Positions 51,009 through 58,907 of a stretch of DNA of 64,000 bases are shown piece after piece. Every line of letters begins with the position of its first letter. Positions within the stretch are counted from its first letter, which is position 1. The stretch comes from CALODL01 sp942492115 (GTDB lineage: Bacteria > Planctomycetota > Phycisphaerae > UBA1845 > CAIVHJ01). The stretch spans positions 325,660-389,659 of the forward strand of contig CALODL010000002.1 of the NCBI GenBank assembly GCA_942492115.1, read 5' to 3'. The position numbers and the translations under genes are program-made. The notes below the pieces were generated by a model that saw nothing but the letters and a program-made list of their open reading frames with translations, was not told the DNA's origin and made no database searches.

Positions 51009-51063
51009 GACCCTGCAAGTCCCGCGAGACACCTGAGCCGATCTCCCTGCACAATCCGCGTAT
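50994..51063 (+). repeat. 70-bp border repeat, copy 1 (with 59517-59586)
   Basis: By eye identical over 70 bases (cctgtcgtccctgttgaccctg ... cacaatccgcgtat) to 59517-59586. Both copies stand just before genes whose -10-like box lies 7 nt before the ATG. Confidence 0.85.
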
Positions 51064-51088
51064 ATCTGGAGTTAGGACTCTCAGGCGG

Positions 51089-51101
51089 TACAATGTGTCT
51101 G
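51089..51101 (+). promoter_or_regulatory. -10-like box 7 nt before the start (possible leaderless mRNA)
   Basis: GCGGTACAAT followed by 7 nt and ATG 51102. The paralogous position at 59615 reads GCGGTATAAT, also 7 nt before ATG. With this spacing transcription would begin at or next to the start codon. Confidence 0.5.
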
Positions 51102-52865
51102 ATGCGAATTGCTGCGTATATTACGCTGTTCACCACTGCTCTGGCTCCCGCAGCCCTGGCCGACATCATCCACGTGCCCGATGAGCAACCAACTATTCAG
51201 GCCGGGATCGACGCGGCACAAGACGGTGACACTGTGCTTGTTGCTCCGGGTACCTACACTGGCGACGGTAATCGAGATATCAGTTTTTTTGGCAAGAGAA
51301 TCACGCTCCGTTCTTCGCAAGGACCGCTCGCCACGACGATCGACTCAGAAGGAAGCCCCACCGAACTCCACAGCGGTTTCAGAATCCTGCATAACGAACG
51401 TCGAGAGACCATTGTTGATGGCTTCACGATAACAGGCGGTTACCAGTTCGGCGATACGGGTGGCTTCAATGGCGGTGGAGGAGGTTCGGGAATCTTCATT
51501 CAGCGAAGCAGCCCCACGATTCGGAACTGCGTCATTCGTGGAAACCATGCTGCAGCGTTTTCAGGGGGGGGACTTCAAGGCAATGGGGCAGGGATATATG
51601 TCGATGAAGCAAGTTTCTCTCTGATCGAGAATTGTATCATTACCGACAATCACGCAGAACGACGAGGCGGAGGGATTTCGATAGTACTTCTACCCTACAT
51701 TGAAGCCCGCGTGGTCATCAGGAACTGTCTGATCGCCAGGAATCAAGGGGGAGGTCTGCACGTCGGGTTTGCAAGCGTGGATGTCATCAACACGACGATC
51801 GTTCAGAACGAACTCCCCTACAGGGGGAGCGGGATTAGAGGTGAAAACGCAGAGGTTTTCTTGTCCAGCAGCATCGTATGGGCAAATCGCGAACTCGCTC
51901 AGATTTACACGACGGGAATAGAGCCAGCGATCCAGTATTCTGCCATTGAAGGCGGCCGCGACGCACTGGACGGCGATGTGACGGACACTGCTTGGGGGGT
52001 GGGCAGTATTGCGGAGGATCCACGCTTTGAACCGGGAGACACGTATCGGTTGTCGAGTCGCTCCCCTTGCCTTGATGCGGGCGATCCCGTTTACATCGGT
52101 CCGGAGACTGATCCTTTCAGACATCCTCGGATCCTGAATTATCGTGTGGATATGGGAGCGAACGAAGCCCCGCATTCCGGCATGCGAGATTGCAACGGGA
52201 ACGAGACTCCTGATTCGATTGAAATTGGAAGTGGAAAAGCACAGGACTGCAATTACAACGGCGCCCCGGATGCGTGCGACTTGGCCAATGGTAGATCTGA
52301 GGACTCTGATGGCGACGACGTACCCGATGAATGCCCCGTGTACATCTTGATCGCCAGCATGCCTCCCGATGGGGCTGTTGATGCACGCCAACCGACGGAA
52401 CCGGATGGAACAGGCCACTATGGCTGGAACCGCATTGAGTTTGTGTTCTACGCCGAGATGCCGACCCTTGCTACGTCAGATTTCGAGGTGCTGGTGAGTG
52501 GCGGCGAAACACCTGTGATTGATGGGGTCGAGATTGATGGTCGTTTCGTGACCGTGACCCTGGACCGCTCGATTACGCCCGGCGAGTGCACAACTGTTGG
52601 ATTGGTTGATAGCGATGCTCGGGTATCTTTGCGGTATGAACCGGGCAAGGCGGCTTCATGGTCTGGGTCCACAACTGCTAATCTGCTGGGCATGATCGAC
52701 CACCTCAATGACCAGTACTTTCCGCCCATGGAAATATGGCAGTGCGATATCAACAGGTCGGGTGCGTGCGAGCCCTCGGACCTGCTGCGGCTCATAGATG
52801 TTCTGATGGGTGCGGAGTCATTTGAACGCTGGGTCCTGGTACCGACCCCACAGTGTCCGAACTAG
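51102..52865 (+). CDS. Secreted right-handed beta-helix protein with dockerin-like end
   Basis: 587 residues from ATG 51102 (ATG 51093 overlaps the -10-like box). Signal peptide MRIAAYITLFTTALAPAALA. Residues about 25-330 are a parallel beta-helix of the pectate-lyase/NosD style (IIHVPDEQPTIQAGIDAAQD, GDTVLVAPGTYTG, SSPTIRNCVIRGN, SLIENCIITDN, VVIRNCLIARNQGGG). An Asp-rich thrombospondin-3-like segment (DCNGNETPDSIEIG, DSDGDDVPDECP) and a Big5-like domain follow, with a terminal dockerin-like pair (LLGMIDHLN, CDINRSGACEPSDLLRLID). Probably a secreted polysaccharide-binding or -degrading protein; catalysis is not evident. Confidence 0.83.
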   Translation: MRIAAYITLFTTALAPAALADIIHVPDEQPTIQAGIDAAQDGDTVLVAPGTYTGDGNRDISFFGKRITLRSSQGPLATTIDSEGSPTELHSGFRILHNERRETIVDGFTITGGYQFGDTGGFNGGGGGSGIFIQRSSPTIRNCVIRGNHAAAFSGGGLQGNGAGIYVDEASFSLIENCIITDNHAERRGGGISIVLLPYIEARVVIRNCLIARNQGGGLHVGFASVDVINTTIVQNELPYRGSGIRGENAEVFLSSSIVWANRELAQIYTTGIEPAIQYSAIEGGRDALDGDVTDTAWGVGSIAEDPRFEPGDTYRLSSRSPCLDAGDPVYIGPETDPFRHPRILNYRVDMGANEAPHSGMRDCNGNETPDSIEIGSGKAQDCNYNGAPDACDLANGRSEDSDGDDVPDECPVYILIASMPPDGAVDARQPTEPDGTGHYGWNRIEFVFYAEMPTLATSDFEVLVSGGETPVIDGVEIDGRFVTVTLDRSITPGECTTVGLVDSDARVSLRYEPGKAASWSGSTTANLLGMIDHLNDQYFPPMEIWQCDINRSGACEPSDLLRLIDVLMGAESFERWVLVPTPQCPN

Positions 52866-52867
52866 GA

Positions 52868-52977
52868 TGCTGAGCGACACCAACAATCCTCTCGACATCT
52901 TGCGGCTGATCGATCTGCTGAACGGGGCCGGCGAGTATGACCCGTGGTTGGGGGCCGAGATTGGTCCTTGCCCGTGA
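52868..52977 (+). pseudogene. Orphan dockerin tail
   Basis: Reads MLSDTNNPLDILRLIDLLNG ... GAEIGPCP then TGA, the second half of a type I dockerin without a body. It follows the stop of the beta-helix gene by 3 bases. It is a leftover of another dockerin protein or of tail exchange. Confidence 0.6.
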
Positions 52978-53220
52978 CACCTACGCGCAGCGGGACAATT
53001 CCTCGTACACCTCGGCCATGGCGACTTTTGGAAGATCCCACTGTGGCTTGTTGCTTTGGGCCTTGCCGCACGCCCGACGTGGGTAGCCCTACGCCAGCGA
53101 TACACTCTCAAGCGAAAACGAACACTGCAGGGAGCTTGTACCGAATGCGGATATGACCTCGCGGGCAATACCTCGGGGAAGTGCCCCGAATGTGGTACTG
53201 CCATGGGGGTTTCTGAGTAA
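52978..53220 (+). pseudogene. Zinc-ribbon gene fragment without start
   Basis: In frame after the dockerin tail stop: GDFWKIPLWLVALGLAARPT, a basic stretch, then CTECGYDLAGNTSGKCPECG and a stop. It has no ATG/GTG with a Shine-Dalgarno. It is the C-terminal third of a family member. The junction text gtccttgcccgtgacacctacgc also occurs at 32174-32196. Confidence 0.6.
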
Positions 53221-53279
53221 GCGGTGAGGGGGCTTGCGGCGGTCGTTGGCTTGCGGCGGATCGGTGAGTCCCGGGCTCC
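53221..53279 (+). repeat. gcggtgagggg repeat, copy 1
   Basis: gcggtgagggggcttgcggcggtcgt and a further matching stretch (gcggatcg, gtcccggg) recur at 63171-63225; the core recurs inverted at 55747-55765. Confidence 0.7.
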
Positions 53280-53427
53280 ATACTGAAGACGTGTAGTCAT
53301 GACGCCCCTTCTGTCTACAGGTCACGACTCACGGTTCCGCAAGTGCAGGCAAGCGGTGGCAGAAGAGCTTGAGAACGGCCTTGCGTGATTCGTTTTGGCC
53401 GAAGCGACGGTACAATGGCTGGAACGA

Positions 53428-54306
53428 ATGAGTGTGACTGAGACTGAAATCCCTTCTGCTGTGTTCTGCCCCGAGTGCGGTTATGGCCTGCACAAGGCTC
53501 CTCGTGAGACCTGTCCGGAGTGCGGGTACTCGCTAGCCACAATGAGGCAGGACGCTTGCCGTATCCCATGGACCCAACGAAGGAAGCTTGGAATATTTCG
53601 GGCGTATTGGAGCACCGTGTGGACTGTGCTTTATCGCAACAAGAGATTCTGCGAGGAGTTCGGCCGCTCGCCCGACTACACCGACGCACGTTTGTTCCAG
53701 GCCGTGACAGTCCTACAGGCATACGTGCCAATTCTCCTACTGACCGCCTTTGCATACTGTGTAGCGCCGCCGCAGTCGGTACCCACGACAAGCTCGTTCC
53801 AGATGTTCCCTCCCGGCATGACTCAATCGGGCCCCTCAATTGAAGAGCACGCGTATTTTGAAATCTGGCCCATCGCTGTCCTCCACGCCTGTTACGTCAT
53901 TTTCTTGGTGTTTGCGACTGGTGTTCCGAGTTACTTTTTCCACCCCAAAACACTTCCCCCGGAAAGACAGAATGCCGCGGTTGCGCTGAGCTACTATGCG
54001 TGTGGCCCTCTGTCTCTTACATTCATGCCGGTCATCGTGCTTGGATTGGCAATGACGCGGGTGCTGTATGGTTTCTTTGCTATCAATGGCGCATTCCTGG
54101 CGATGGCATGTGGTGCCGCCGTGGTGCTGTTATGGCTATACAGCCTGGTCATGATTGCCCGGCGAACGATGCCACAGATGAAGAGCCGGAGCACGATTGT
54201 TGCGGTTGGAGTTCCTTTGTCGTGGGTTGCTCTTGCCGGCATCACCCTCGTGCTGCTGCCCCTACTGCTATTGTCCATTCTGGTTGTCGCTGCCAGTCTT
54301 CGGTAG
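53428..54306 (+). CDS. Multi-TM protein with N-terminal zinc ribbon
   Basis: 292 residues from ATG 53428; a TACAAT box lies 11 nt upstream. Ribbon CPECGYGLHKAPRETCPECG at about 14-33, then about six TM segments, with a Yip1-like arrangement at the end (ALSYYACGPLSLTFMPVIVL ... AAVVLLWLYSLVMIARR). It overlaps the convergent gene at 54268 by 39 bases. Confidence 0.78.
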   Translation: MSVTETEIPSAVFCPECGYGLHKAPRETCPECGYSLATMRQDACRIPWTQRRKLGIFRAYWSTVWTVLYRNKRFCEEFGRSPDYTDARLFQAVTVLQAYVPILLLTAFAYCVAPPQSVPTTSSFQMFPPGMTQSGPSIEEHAYFEIWPIAVLHACYVIFLVFATGVPSYFFHPKTLPPERQNAAVALSYYACGPLSLTFMPVIVLGLAMTRVLYGFFAINGAFLAMACGAAVVLLWLYSLVMIARRTMPQMKSRSTIVAVGVPLSWVALAGITLVLLPLLLLSILVVAASLR

Positions 54307-55686
54307 CTCCTCTGTGGGGGGCTTTCCAGCCAGAAAAAATGGGAGGTCGCTGTTCTCTTGGTCTATCCAACCACTCGAGAGCAGTTGAATGATGCCACCG
54401 TTGTCCTGGCCGTCCTTGGCTACGCTATACAGAACAGGATTCTCTGCGTCGGGCCTGTACCGTATGCGTGCGAGGTCCGTAGCAAAGGGGTCTGTCGGAA
54501 CATGCGACAGGTAGTCCGGCACCAGATCTAAGAGGTCATTGGGGACCTGCCCCGTGTCGACCTCGTACAAGCGGATCGCCAACCGAGTAACGGCCAGGCG
54601 TCGCTTCGCGAGGAACTCAAAGTAGAGCTCAAACGCCCGTCTGTGTGAACTGATAGGAATGCTGCTCCAAGGTTGCGATAGCCTCTCAAGTAGGGTAGGG
54701 AACTGTGATTCTTCAGGGAGGTTGCTGACGGCAATATGCCAATGATCTTTAGCGGCGGCCTCAGCAAATGCTGTTCCATGCTTCATTGCTCGAACACATT
54801 CCAGAATGAGCAGGGGCTTTGCAATCCAGTGCACTAGGCCAGGCATGTCTTCGCCGAACGATTCCAACATGTCATACTGAACAGCTCGTTCGCCATGGAA
54901 TGTCCTGACAGACGCGGAGCGGAAAGGCTCTTCATCCTGAAGATCAGCGATTAGACTCTGCATTTGTCTGCGTGTTGCCGCTGATGAATCGGTCGTGTCG
55001 TCTTCAATCTCCAATGTGGCGGCAAACTCTTCTATGAAGCTGAACGCGATATCTGATATGGCATCAGCAACCAGCTGGGCGGTTAGTGTCGGATACGAGG
55101 CGAGAGACGTGCACAGCACGATGATGTCGTGGATGCATTCGAGAGTCTCAGTGTGGTTTCCGGACTGATGATGATAGAACGCGGCAACCCACAGCAACTT
55201 CGCCAGCTGACGGTAGCTACTGAGCTCCGAAAGTATGGTGAAATGAGTCACATTTTCGTCAGGGGAGAACCACACGCATTGGGGCTGTGCCCGGGCTTCC
55301 CGTACCAATTCGAAGACGGCACGGTTGTCTCGTATCAACTCAGACACGTCGTCAAGGGCACGAAGTGAGGCTTCTGGTTCGAAGAAGAAGTCGTCAATCG
55401 ACGTGCCGGGGGCGAGGTGAGTGACGGCCTCCCGCAGTGACAGGACGGCGTTTGTTTCCTCCGCGACGTCCATGCCAAAATCGCTGAAACGCACTGGTTG
55501 CCCCAGGCTCCGATACCGGTCTGTTTCTGCTTTCAAGCGTTGGGCTGCCTCGTAACCCCACCACCACCGCAAGCAAAGAGAGAACAAGACCAAGGCAACT
55601 GCCGAGAGCGCCAACCGCCTGAGCCACCGAAATCTTGGAGGTATCAGGGGTGCGGACGAGCTGGATTGAGCGGTTGATTTGACCAT
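54268..55686 (-). CDS. Single-TM exported protein, unknown planctomycete family
   Basis: 472 residues. N-terminal anchor (LALSAVALVLFSLCL, about 25-40), then a long alpha-helical exported domain. Near the C-terminus VPDYLSHVPTDPFATD ... ENPVLYSVAKDGQDNGG resembles the end of many planctomycete proteins that close with a pseudopilin-type loop. Function unknown. Its 3' end overlaps the gene at 53428 in antisense. Confidence 0.75.
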   Translation of the reverse strand: MVKSTAQSSSSAPLIPPRFRWLRRLALSAVALVLFSLCLRWWWGYEAAQRLKAETDRYRSLGQPVRFSDFGMDVAEETNAVLSLREAVTHLAPGTSIDDFFFEPEASLRALDDVSELIRDNRAVFELVREARAQPQCVWFSPDENVTHFTILSELSSYRQLAKLLWVAAFYHHQSGNHTETLECIHDIIVLCTSLASYPTLTAQLVADAISDIAFSFIEEFAATLEIEDDTTDSSAATRRQMQSLIADLQDEEPFRSASVRTFHGERAVQYDMLESFGEDMPGLVHWIAKPLLILECVRAMKHGTAFAEAAAKDHWHIAVSNLPEESQFPTLLERLSQPWSSIPISSHRRAFELYFEFLAKRRLAVTRLAIRLYEVDTGQVPNDLLDLVPDYLSHVPTDPFATDLARIRYRPDAENPVLYSVAKDGQDNGGIIQLLSSGWIDQENSDLPFFLAGKPPTEELPKTGSDNQNGQ

Positions 55687-55746
55687 GGCTGAAACTCACA
55701 TTGTACCGCGATGCCGATCATGAGCCATGTGAAGTGCGATAGGACC

Positions 55747-55765
55747 CCGCAAGCCCCCTCACCGC
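55747..55765 (-). repeat. gcggtgagggg repeat, inverted core copy
   Basis: ccgcaagccccctcaccgc is the reverse complement of the core at 53221 and 63171. Confidence 0.65.
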
Positions 55766-55899
55766 TTCACCGGGGCCTCCTCTGGTCGCAAGTGGCACGA
55801 TGCTCCGGTTGACGTGTTACGGTCTGGTGGTAGGCCCGTCAGGGCCCGCAAGCTACCCACCTCGCTGACCGGACCGATCACTGGCGATGCAACCTGGCT

Positions 55900-56262
55900 C
55901 TACTTCGGCCCGCATCTCTGGCAAACCCCGTCGGCCCCGTGCAGATCATGGCCGCATCTATGGCACTGCCCGCGACGACGGCGACGCTTGCCCAGAAGTG
56001 CGAACCCGCTACAAAAGATCAAGAGGATGAGCGTCACCACGCCAAACCCGAGAATCCGAGTGGAAGCCCCTTGGCGTGTGTACCGTGCTTCGATCCACGC
56101 GGCTCCGGAGATTGCCAACATGGTTGGAAGAACGACCAGGCACATCCAGCTCCACCGTCTCAGCTGCGGTTTGTACACACTGAGAATGAACGCTCCCACC
56201 AGACACAGCAGGGCGGTGATCTCAAGAACCCAGTTCACGTTGGCTGCCCTCAATCTCGCCAT
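55900..56262 (-). CDS. Small membrane protein with C-terminal zinc ribbon
   Basis: 120 residues from ATG 56262. TM1 (WVLEITALLCLVGAFILSVY), TM2 (WMCLVVLPTMLAISGAAWIE), TM3 (FGVVTLILLIFCSGFALLG), KRRRRR and ribbon CHRCGHDLHGADGVCQRCG, where the usual CPEC is CQRC. A broken copy of this gene lies at 33517. Confidence 0.72.
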   Translation of the reverse strand: MARLRAANVNWVLEITALLCLVGAFILSVYKPQLRRWSWMCLVVLPTMLAISGAAWIEARYTRQGASTRILGFGVVTLILLIFCSGFALLGKRRRRRGQCHRCGHDLHGADGVCQRCGPK

Positions 56263-56374
56263 CACCACCGGGACATGTCGGATCTGGTTTCACCGAAGGG
56301 TCACCGACTAACATCATTTTATACTCGAGGAGGTCGAAAACGGAGAGGGGCAGGGCGAACGTAAGGCCAAAGAG

Positions 56375-56674
56375 ATGTCACCACTTAAGGCATCCATGAC
56401 ACCTGATGACATCGATCGACATGGACAGCCACCGGACGGACTCGAACCGACGACCTGCGGTTTACAAAACCGTGGTGCAGGCTACGCATCGCTCAAGGAG
56501 CCTTGCAGTTACGTCTTTTCTAGTTCTGACATGTCGTGCTGCATGTCGTTGCTGGAGCGTATCGATCCCGACCTTGCTCGTGTAGTTGCTGCTTGGACGA
56601 GTCTGCCTGATGCGGTGAGGGCTGGGATCATTGCGATGGTCAATGCGTCTCGGGTGCCAACTGATGACAAATGA
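56375..56674 (+). pseudogene. Tail remnant of a tRNA-Thr-associated recombinase
   Basis: The open frame includes PPDGLEPTTCGLQNR, which is the antisense reading of a tRNA-Thr 3' half, followed by SLLERIDPDLARVVAAWTSL and a stop. To my knowledge this arrangement is typical of the C-terminal end of planctomycete tyrosine recombinases that use the tRNA 3' end as att site. No catalytic R-H-R-Y region is present, so it is a leftover of an excised or decayed element. Confidence 0.5.
56427..56480 (-). other. tRNA-Thr(UGU) 3'-half fragment, likely att-site remnant
   Basis: On the minus strand: anticodon loop TTTGTAA (anticodon TGT), a T-arm with GGTTCGAGTCC and one stem mismatch, and acceptor end CGGTGGC-T. 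The matching 5' strand GCCACCG and a D-arm are absent upstream, so this is not a complete tRNA. No CCA is encoded. Confidence 0.6.
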
Positions 56675-56691
56675 CTTGTGGCAGAATGTCC

Positions 56692-56730
56692 CCCCCGAAG
56701 CCCCCGGCGACCGATCTCAGGAGGGGATGA
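56692..56730 (-). repeat. Leader repeat, copy 3
   Basis: Third copy of the 39-bp element (core gcgaccgatctcaggagggg); no gene start lies near it here. Confidence 0.6.
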
Positions 56731-56826
56731 ACCGTCCCACCGCCAAGGAATTAAGAGTACTCAGTCACATGCAATCCGGCTTGCTGGCAATCTCCGGCGA
56801 CAATGAAGTCCGACAACGTGATTCCA

Positions 56827-57279
56827 TCAAAAGGCGTTATAGAGCAATAGTCCGAAGATGCCGCTGCCAATCCACAAGAGGCAGCCGCCGAATGCAAGTG
56901 CGGACCTGGCTGGGCTGGGTTTCACGGCAAAGAGCACGATGGAGGTCACACTAATGATTGCCGCGATCAAAGCAAGCCACATGTTGATGCGTGGAGGCAT
57001 TCGGCCCCACAGGACTGGCCCCAGGAATACGGCTGCGACGCTACCGAGCGACACCCTTGTGAATAGACCGGCGAGGATGGTAATGCCGACGCAGATACCG
57101 AATACAAGCTTGCGAGACTCAAGCGGGTCTCGTTGGTCTCTGATCCTGTGGGCGTGTAGTGCCGCGAGATCAAAAACAGTTCCGCATTCAGGGCATCGCT
57201 CGTCATGCAAGCCTCGTAGCGAGTAACCGCACGTACTGCAGCATGCGTTGTCAGTTGCATCATTCACTGCTGCACTCAT
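56827..57279 (-). CDS. Membrane protein with N-terminal zinc ribbon
   Basis: 150 residues, ATG 57279 without a clear Shine-Dalgarno. Ribbon CSTCGYSLRGLHDERCPECG at 14-33, then four TM segments (LVFGICVGITILAGLF, VSLGSVAAVFLGPVLWG, INMWLALIAAIISVTSIVLF, LAFGGCLLWIGSGIFGLLL). Confidence 0.72.
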   Translation of the reverse strand: MSAAVNDATDNACCSTCGYSLRGLHDERCPECGTVFDLAALHAHRIRDQRDPLESRKLVFGICVGITILAGLFTRVSLGSVAAVFLGPVLWGRMPPRINMWLALIAAIISVTSIVLFAVKPSPARSALAFGGCLLWIGSGIFGLLLYNAF

Positions 57280-57342
57280 GGGACGCGATTGTGCTCACGC
57301 CCGTTTGCATGAATCAGTGGTCTCACACGAAAGTCTTGCAGA

Positions 57343-57672
57343 TCACTGGACTGTTTCTATGGTGCAGCCGCATTCGGGGCAAGCACCTGGTGAACCGCGG
57401 AGATCGTACCCGCAGTCTGCACAGAGGCCGAGTTCGTGCCGCTTGTCTGCAACCCTGGCCCGACGTCTGGCCATCAATCCAAGCAGCACGTGCGATGAGA
57501 AGAAGATAATTGCAAGCCCAGTGGCCCAGCGAGGGATGACGAGGGATCTGAGCGGTGGACGCGGGCCAATGTAGTTGAACGTGACAAAATACGTGCCGAT
57601 ACTCAGGACCAGCCCAAGAACGCTGACTCCCAGGGGGACTCGGCACAGGATGACAAGGACGCGACGGAGCAT
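57343..57672 (-). CDS. MLRR-type zinc-ribbon membrane protein
   Basis: 109 residues; ATG 57672 in promoter cassette 5. TM1 (VPLGVSVLGLVLSIGTYFV), a very short exported loop, TM2 (WATGLAIIFFSSHVLLGLM), basic stretch and ribbon CADCGYDLRGSPGACPECG. After its TGA the words GTGATCTGCAAGAC (VICKTF, then stop) remain, the start of a lost coupled VIRK gene. Confidence 0.75.
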   Translation of the reverse strand: MLRRVLVILCRVPLGVSVLGLVLSIGTYFVTFNYIGPRPPLRSLVIPRWATGLAIIFFSSHVLLGLMARRRARVADKRHELGLCADCGYDLRGSPGACPECGCTIETVQ

Positions 57673-57788
57673 GAGCGGCTCTCGGTTCGAGCGGACGACC
57701 TGCTGATTATACCCGCTTGTCGGCCAGCGTGATTCGGCAAGCGGAGACATGAGGGACGATCGGGACGGTTTTCGGGGGTATACTGTGA
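57673..57788. promoter_or_regulatory. Divergent promoter cassette, copy 5
   Basis: Minus strand TATAAT plus GAGAG for the start at 57672; plus strand gggggTATACT (57779-57784) for the gene at 57864. Confidence 0.75.
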
Positions 57789-57863
57789 CAGCAAAACCAT
57801 CAGGACGTCGGGCCGTACTCCATGAGTGTGGTTGCGTAGACCGCAGCAGGATGGGGCCATTGC

Positions 57864-58151
57864 ATGCACAACAGCGACGATGACAGGCCAAGCGAAGTCC
57901 GCCAAACATCCGAGGCGTGGAGGTCACACGGACGCCGGGTATGGAAGTGGTTTGCCCTCGGGTCGCTGTCGAGCGGAGCTGTCCTCGGCGGCGTGCTGCT
58001 CATGTGGTGGGAGCCCCTGTCTGAGATACGGGTCGGGCACATGAGAATGCCTTTGTCGCATTGCTGTGTCATTTACTGTGTGTTGAGTGGGACCTTCTTC
58101 ATCATGAGTCTGGGGATGTGGGCCGCACATCGGCGAAGAGCGAGAAAATAG
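57864..58151 (+). CDS. Small two-TM protein
   Basis: 95 residues, polar N-terminus then two TM helices (WFALGSLSSGAVLGGVLLMW; CCVIYCVLSGTFFIMSLGMW) ending HRRRARK. No known family. It lies about 80 nt after the plus-strand TATACT of cassette 5. Confidence 0.55.
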   Translation: MHNSDDDRPSEVRQTSEAWRSHGRRVWKWFALGSLSSGAVLGGVLLMWWEPLSEIRVGHMRMPLSHCCVIYCVLSGTFFIMSLGMWAAHRRRARK

Positions 58152-58247
58152 GGCGACAAACGACATTGGGGCCGGCTTCTGGTAGTCGCTGGGGGACGGC
58201 TTGGTCGCACGACGGATTCGGATGCAACCCTCGGGACTCAGCAGGGT

Positions 58248-58285
58248 CAACAGGGTCGTTAGGGTCGTTACTCAGGAGAGTATGT
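58248..58285 (+). repeat. 9-bp iterons and leader (copy 2 of the MKR leader)
   Basis: cagggtcaa-cagggtcgt-tagggtcgt-t followed by actcaggagagtatgt and ATG. Nearly identical to 40308-40345. Confidence 0.8.
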
Positions 58286-58783
58286 ATGAAACGACGTACT
58301 GATCTGATGGGCTGGTTGTTCCTCTTCGCGATCCTCACCTTGTCGTCGGCCGGGTGTGCCGTGTTTGGGGAGAGGAGTTGCGAGATCATTTACAACGCTA
58401 GTCTGACCGATGGGACCACAGTCCGTGTCAATCGCGAGGTCAATCGGAACCTCGTACTCGGGAAGGATTACAACTACGCCCGCCTCGTCCTCTATCTCGA
58501 CGAGAGTTCCACCGATGCCCTGCACGCCGAGGTCGCCCGGGTCACGAAGGGCGAACAGGATCCGCAACGCGATGACTTCTGGAGTGGCTTCGATGATGTT
58601 CAACTAGAGGGCTGGACTGACGACACGGGAACCAGAGTCTGGATTCGTGATCGTCGCCAGGACGTGATCGTTGCAACCGTTGATCGCAAGACTCGTGCCG
58701 TAACTGGACTGGGCGAGCCGATTCCTTCGTGGGCAGACGCGAATGGTGGCCGGCTTCTGGAACCGCATGCGGCCTCACCGTAG
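58286..58783 (+). CDS. Putative lipoprotein
   Basis: 165 residues from ATG 58286 (AGGAG upstream). Lipobox LTLSSAGC at about 23. The body (EIIYNASLTDGTTVRVNREV ... YLDESSTDALHAEVARV) is alpha/beta with no family that I recognise. It is preceded by the 9-bp iterons. Confidence 0.7.
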   Translation: MKRRTDLMGWLFLFAILTLSSAGCAVFGERSCEIIYNASLTDGTTVRVNREVNRNLVLGKDYNYARLVLYLDESSTDALHAEVARVTKGEQDPQRDDFWSGFDDVQLEGWTDDTGTRVWIRDRRQDVIVATVDRKTRAVTGLGEPIPSWADANGGRLLEPHAASP

Positions 58784-58807
58784 GCATTGCACTTCCCTTA
58801 CTTCCCC

Positions 58808-58895
58808 AGATAACGACCCTACCGTCGCTGCGGAAATCCACGCACACATTGGAGGGTCGGCAGGGTCAACAGGGTCGGCTTTCAGGAGTATGATC
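58808..58895 (+). repeat. 88-bp border repeat, copy 2
   Basis: See 41135-41222. Confidence 0.85.
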
Positions 58896-58907
58896 AGGCA
58901 AACCCGC

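Noticed and set aside
56427..56480. Functional tRNA-Thr
   Set aside because: The 5' half (acceptor strand and D-arm) is missing.
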